In this document: positions 39,784 to 42,837 of the stretch, one piece after another
Numbering within the stretch: the first letter of the stretch is position 1
Layout: every line of letters begins with the position of its first letter
Source of the DNA: JBBKXP01 sp038251315
GTDB lineage: Bacteria; Pseudomonadota; Alphaproteobacteria; Rhodobacterales; Rhodobacteraceae
Reading direction: 5' to 3'
DNA length: 42,837 nucleotides
NCBI GenBank assembly: GCA_038251315.1
Contig: JBBSBK010000021.1
Span: 1-42,837 of the forward strand
Position numbers and translations under genes: made by a program
Notes under the pieces: model-generated
Databases searched by the model: none
What the model was told of the DNA's origin: nothing
What the model saw: the letters and a program-made list of their open reading frames with translations, nothing else

Positions 39784-41388
39784 TTAGCCCTGAACGGCGC
39801 GCACCGCCACCCCTTCGCGGGCCAACGCATCCCAGATTTCAGCGTCGCGCCCATAGACATCGCGGCGGAATTGCAGGCTGCCGTCGACGTTGGTGAACGC
39901 GGTGCGATAATCGATATGCACCGGCACAGGCTGATCTAGCGTGATCCGGGATTCTGCCCCGGTCCGCAGATGGCTCTCGAACAGCCCTTCGGGATCGTCG
40001 GTTTGCCGGGTAAGCAAGGCATAAGCGAAATCCTTGGGGTCGTTCAGACGGATGCAGCCATGGCTGTAGGCGCGCACCGGATTGGCGAACAGCGACCGTG
40101 ATGGCGTATCGTGCAGATAGATGTTGTATGGGTTGGGAAACATGAACTTGACCTGCCCCAGCGCATTGCCCGACCCCGGCGCCTGCCGCATGGCGAAGGG
40201 AAAGTTCGATGCATTGTAGGCACCAAAGTTGATCGCCGAACGGTTCACCGCGCGGCCGTTGCGGTCGGTGATCTGCAAATGCCCGGCAGCGCCGCCGTTT
40301 CTTTGCAGCATCGGCAGGTACTCCTTGGTCACGATGGACCGGGGGACATACCAGCTCGGATTGACGACCATGAATTCCATCATGTCGGAAAATTCAGGCG
40401 TGCGCCGGTCAGACTGGTTGGAACCGACCACCGAACGAGTGGAAAACGTTACCCGGTCATGATCGACGATGGCGGCGGTGAAATCTGTCAGATTGACCCA
40501 GATGTGACGGTCGCCGCGCGGCATGTTCAGCCAGCGTTCGCGTTCCATCGCGACGATGATCGATTGCAGCCGAGTTTCGAGCGGCACATTCATTTCGGCA
40601 ATCGTGGCTTCACCCGCAACGCCGTCCTGTTCCAGCCCGTGCATCGCCTGAAACCGGGTGACGGCGGCTTGCAAGGTCGCGTCGTAAGTGCCCGCGACGG
40701 ACCGGTCCATAACGCCCATCGCAATCAGCAGGTTGCGCATTTCGATCACGGCGGGCCCACTATCGCCTGGTTGCAGGGACCGTGAACTGACCGCCGGACC
40801 CCAACCGCCCTGCACGATCAGGCGTTCCAGCCGCAGCTTTTCGGCCATCAGCCGGGAGTATTCCGGGTTTGTGGGTGGCAGTGCGCGGATGAATTCCGCA
40901 GGATTAGCGGTGATGAACCCGTTGATCGTGTCGAGACGTGGCCGATAGGGCACCTCGCGCACGATGCCGGGGTCAACCCGGGACGGGACAAGGATACCAG
41001 TCTGAATGTCACGCGCGTATTGCAGGAAAAGCCGGCTCAGCTCGACTTCCGTTGCGCCCTGTTCGGCAGGGGTGGTGGCAGCCCGCAGTCGCGCAATCAG
41101 GGCGGCAGGGTCATAGCGGTCAACAGGCAAACCGTGGTCGGCGGCGTGACTGAAGGCTGTCAGCAGGGCGTTGCGGCGCGCGCGCACGATATCGCTGTCA
41201 CCGGCCCAGATCGCCTGAAAGTCGCGACCGCGATAAAAGGCTGCCAGATCGTCGTCACGCGCTGCCGCCTCGGCCACGGCCTGACGGAATGCGGTCACCT
41301 GCGCCTGAACGACAGAGGGCGCGGCTAATCCCCACATCGCCACGACACCGATCAGCGCCAAAAGTTTGCGTCGTCCGACAAACAACAT
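39784..41388 (-). CDS. L,D-transpeptidase (YcbB-like) with peptidoglycan-binding domain
   Basis: 533 residues plus stop from 41388 (MLFVGRRKLLALIGVVAMWG), with a GGGGA ribosome binding site. Signal peptide, cleavage likely after VVQA. An N-terminal scaffold domain (about 30-200) is followed by a peptidoglycan-binding domain (about 205-270, LQPGDSGPAVIEMRNLLIAM) and the YkuD catalytic domain with HDTPSRSLFANPVRAYSHGC (H443, C445) and IRLNDP. Makes 3-3 cross-links in peptidoglycan or anchors lipoproteins. It is divergent from the DUF882 gene, which is also peptidoglycan-directed, with a 331-base gap between them. Confidence 0.93.
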   Translation of the reverse strand: MLFVGRRKLLALIGVVAMWGLAAPSVVQAQVTAFRQAVAEAAARDDDLAAFYRGRDFQAIWAGDSDIVRARRNALLTAFSHAADHGLPVDRYDPAALIARLRAATTPAEQGATEVELSRLFLQYARDIQTGILVPSRVDPGIVREVPYRPRLDTINGFITANPAEFIRALPPTNPEYSRLMAEKLRLERLIVQGGWGPAVSSRSLQPGDSGPAVIEMRNLLIAMGVMDRSVAGTYDATLQAAVTRFQAMHGLEQDGVAGEATIAEMNVPLETRLQSIIVAMERERWLNMPRGDRHIWVNLTDFTAAIVDHDRVTFSTRSVVGSNQSDRRTPEFSDMMEFMVVNPSWYVPRSIVTKEYLPMLQRNGGAAGHLQITDRNGRAVNRSAINFGAYNASNFPFAMRQAPGSGNALGQVKFMFPNPYNIYLHDTPSRSLFANPVRAYSHGCIRLNDPKDFAYALLTRQTDDPEGLFESHLRTGAESRITLDQPVPVHIDYRTAFTNVDGSLQFRRDVYGRDAEIWDALAREGVAVRAVQG

Positions 41389-41719
41389 CACGTTCCCCAA
41401 GATCAGCGTGCCCAATACATGTTGTGGAATGCTCACCCCGAGCACGCCGTCAGTCTATTCACAATCGCGCCAGCAACCAGCACGTGTCGGGCCTGTTGCG
41501 CTGTTGCCGCGCCAGAGTTGCAGTCGCGCAACAGACGGCTCGAATTCGCAAATATGCGCAAACTCTCGCCGATTACCGCTTTGTTGACCAATTTGGCGGT
41601 AAAAGTGGGTTGGTCGAAGAATCGATCCGTGTCATAAGAGCCGGGCATCTGGGGATGAGATTGCAACAGCCTGCGATAACAGCAGGTTCCAATGATAGCT
41701 ACGGGACAGGCGCAAACAC
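41389..41719. other. Divergent intergenic region between LDT and DUF882 genes
   Basis: 331 bases with no supported gene. A perfect 9-base inverted repeat, CTGTTGCGC (41493-41501) and GCGCAACAG (41526-41534), and a small hairpin CCTGC/GCAGG at about 41671-41687 were seen. A promoter for each divergent gene is expected here, but no box is convincing. Confidence 0.5.
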
Positions 41720-42286
41720 ATGACAGATCAAACTTCGGGTATTTCTCGGCGCGGGCTTTTGTGCGCCTTCGCAGCGACAGCAGTGTCCGCTACACCAACT
41801 TACTCGATGGCCGCAGGGTTCCTTAGACGGGGCGGCGATATCCGGCGCATACAGATGTATTCGGGTCGAACCGGCGAAAAGATCGATATGATCTATTGGA
41901 TCGAAGGCCAGTACATCGGCGAGGCAATGACCGAAATCACCCGGTTCATGCGCGATTGGCGCACCGGAACCACCCACACCATCGACACCCGCACAATTGA
42001 TATCTTGGCGGCAAGCCATGCACTGCTGGACGTCAGTGAACCCTACATGTTGCTTTCTGGCTATCGGTCGCCCGAAACCAACGCGATGCTGCGGCAGACA
42101 TCTTCCGGTGTGGCGCGCCACTCGCTGCACATTCAGGGCCAGGCCGCCGATCTGCGGCTGGGCAGCCGGTCTGTATCCCAAATGGCGCGGGCCGCGGCCT
42201 CGTGCAATGCGGGCGGTGTCGGCCGCTATTCGGGATCGAACTTTGTCCACATGGACTGCGGCCCGGTGCGCAGCTGGGGCGGCTGA
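41720..42286 (+). CDS. Tat-exported DUF882 (YcbK-like) metallopeptidase-type protein
   Basis: 188 residues. The Tat signal is clear: SRRGLLCAFAATA with R10-R11. The mature protein has the M15-like zinc-peptidase fold: SGYRSPETNAMLR (about 113-125), H137, D144 in HSLHIQGQAADLRL, and H177 in FVHMDCGPV. These fit a D-Ala-D-Ala-type or murein-cleaving carboxypeptidase. The same fold in E. coli YcbK is of uncertain function, so the enzyme activity is inferred. Export by the Tat system suggests it folds, perhaps with its metal, in the cytoplasm. A strong terminator follows at 42311. Confidence 0.9.
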   Translation: MTDQTSGISRRGLLCAFAATAVSATPTYSMAAGFLRRGGDIRRIQMYSGRTGEKIDMIYWIEGQYIGEAMTEITRFMRDWRTGTTHTIDTRTIDILAASHALLDVSEPYMLLSGYRSPETNAMLRQTSSGVARHSLHIQGQAADLRLGSRSVSQMARAAASCNAGGVGRYSGSNFVHMDCGPVRSWGG

Positions 42287-42310
42287 CCCCCGAAACCTGA
42301 CAACGAAACA

Positions 42311-42332
42311 AAGCGCCTTTGGGCGCTTTTTT
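42311..42332 (+). terminator. Rho-independent terminator after the DUF882 gene
   Basis: AAGCGCC (42311-42317), loop TTTG, GGCGCTT (42322-42328), then TTTTTT ending at 42332. A perfect 7-base stem, 24 bases after the stop. Confidence 0.88.
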
Positions 42333-42716
42333 CATGTCTGCTTGCCAGAATTTGGTGCACCCAATACATTGAACTTATGGCCTCTGCCACGAGTCGCTAC
42401 CACCTGGTCCAGATCGGAGAAGGGGGCCAAGCCCGCTGCTTCATTTCAAGTTCAAAATCGCACGATCCGGCGCCCGCGCCTGAAGTCTGCAGTCTGCAGT
42501 CTCTCCACAATTGAACGAAAACTGACCGAACGCCGACGGTTCGCAAAACACCGGGCCCCTGATCCGATGATACGGTCCAGTTCATCCGTTGCAGTGGCTG
42601 CCAGGTTGCTGGCTAACGCGTTTTGCGTTTTATCTGGAACAGAGGTATCGCAAATCGCGTTCGACCGAAGGGAGAGGCAGCGAATTGCGATTCCGATCAA
42701 ACGCAAAACGCTTTAA
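42333..42716. other. Gene-free stretch with nested inverted repeats
   Basis: No supported gene in about 385 bases. It carries the inverted repeat detailed at 42618-42711 and a short internal repeat CAGTCTGCAGTCTGCAGTCT at about 42488. No insertion-sequence gene is visible. Confidence 0.5.
42618..42711. repeat. Nested inverted repeat
   Basis: Outer arms GCGTTTTGCGTTT (42618-42630) and AAACGCAAAACGC (42699-42711), perfect over 13 bases. Inner arms ATCGCAAATCGC (42647-42658) and GCGAATTGCGAT (42680-42691), matching in 11 of 12. The arms could form a long hairpin. It could be the ends of a small mobile element or a regulatory site. Confidence 0.6.
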
Positions 42717-42837
42717 TGTCGAATCTCACCGTACTTCACACCGCGTCGATCCCGCACCGTGTCGATGCTGCCCGTGTCGATGCTGCCCGTGTCGATGCTG
42801 CCGGTCGTGGTCGTGGTCTCGAACACCGCTGGTTGGC
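42717..42837 (+). CDS. Possible 5' end of a gene with RVDAA tandem repeats (open to window end)
   Basis: An ATG at 42717 opens a frame of 40 codons that runs through the window end: MSNLTVLHTASIPHRVDAAR..., with three tandem 15-base repeats (42757-42801) encoding RVDAA. The repeat unit is a multiple of three, which favours coding. There is no clear ribosome binding site, and no protein family is recognised from 40 residues. It may equally be non-coding. It lies directly after the nested inverted repeat. Confidence 0.3.
42757..42801 (+). repeat. Three perfect 15-base tandem repeats
   Basis: CCGTGTCGATGCTGC at 42757-42771, 42772-42786 and 42787-42801, all identical. A partial related unit (CCGCGTCGAT) precedes them. 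The length is divisible by three. Identical copies suggest recent slippage or expansion. Confidence 0.8.

Noticed and set aside
42452..42706. An 84-codon minus frame over the inverted repeats, from a TTG
   Set aside because: No ribosome binding site or family; it spans the inverted repeats, so the pattern is likely non-coding.
42757..42801. A CRISPR array at the window end
   Set aside because: The units are 15-base head-to-tail tandem repeats with no spacers.
1..42837. tRNA or rRNA genes
   Set aside because: No cloverleaf-type sequence with a T-loop GTTCGA and acceptor pairing, and no rRNA-like stretch, was seen by eye. A tRNAscan run would be decisive.

Overview
The window reads as chromosomal DNA of an alphaproteobacterium of the Rhodobacterales (Roseobacter/Rhodobacteraceae group). 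The evidence is high GC, lineage-typical small proteins (F1-ATPase zeta/DUF1476, DUF4169 followed by an RHH protein, the 'virulence factor' family before a MetF-like gene), an RNase E with an acidic insertion in its S1 domain, a split methionine synthase, and a DctB/DctD pair. The genus is not determined. No tRNA, rRNA, CRISPR array, integrase or complete insertion sequence was seen.

Layout. 1-10.2 kb: an accessory glycan region. It holds the C-terminal ~1970 residues of a cyclic beta-1,2-glucan synthase (NdvB), an internally deleted GH39 remnant, a GH144-type (endo-beta-1,2-glucanase-like) protein, a MerA-like flavoprotein overlapping it, an MFS transporter fragment and msrA. 10.3-13.7 kb: a capsule-biosynthesis-like protein, then rlmE and a Ppx/GppA phosphatase on the minus strand. 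13.9-16.3 kb: a one-carbon operon (small 'virulence factor' protein, MetF-like reductase, methyl-THF:cobalamin methyltransferase). 16.8-19.3 kb: SspB-type ClpXP adaptor, fumC, DUF4169, RHH protein and a small unknown gene converging on it. 19.5-23.4 kb: a cytochrome P450 overlapping a membrane alpha/beta-hydrolase-like gene, ccdA, and a TusA-like protein. 23.4-29.7 kb: rne, then a DctD-like regulator and DctB-like kinase. 29.7-32.5 kb: purC-purS-adh-purQ, an operon interrupted by a zinc alcohol dehydrogenase. 32.6-36.1 kb: F1 zeta subunit, B12-dependent homocysteine methyltransferase, an NTF2-like protein and a DUF853 HerA-like ATPase. 36.1-37.1 kb: two candidate small RNAs and an IalB-family protein. 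37.1-42.3 kb: envelope genes (KAS, dedicated ACP, lpxD, an L,D-transpeptidase, a Tat-exported DUF882 protein). 42.3 kb-end: a gene-poor stretch with nested inverted repeats and a possible partial reading frame carrying 15-bp tandem repeats.

How the genes fit together. The methyl-THF methyltransferase (15.2-16.3 kb) and the homocysteine methyltransferase (33.1-34.1 kb) look like two separately encoded parts of a split MetH. The cobalamin-binding part is absent from the window. NdvB and the GH144-like protein suggest linked synthesis and trimming of beta-1,2-glucan. KAS, ACP and LpxD suggest a dedicated acyl supply for lipid A. The transpeptidase and DUF882 protein act on peptidoglycan.

The most novel-looking signals are non-coding: two terminator-bounded candidate RNAs in 36.13-36.37 kb, one with two anti-Shine-Dalgarno C-rich tracts, and a structured leader before the homocysteine methyltransferase. 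Next come a DctD homologue without GAFTGA, the dehydrogenase inside the pur operon, and the P450/hydrolase pair.
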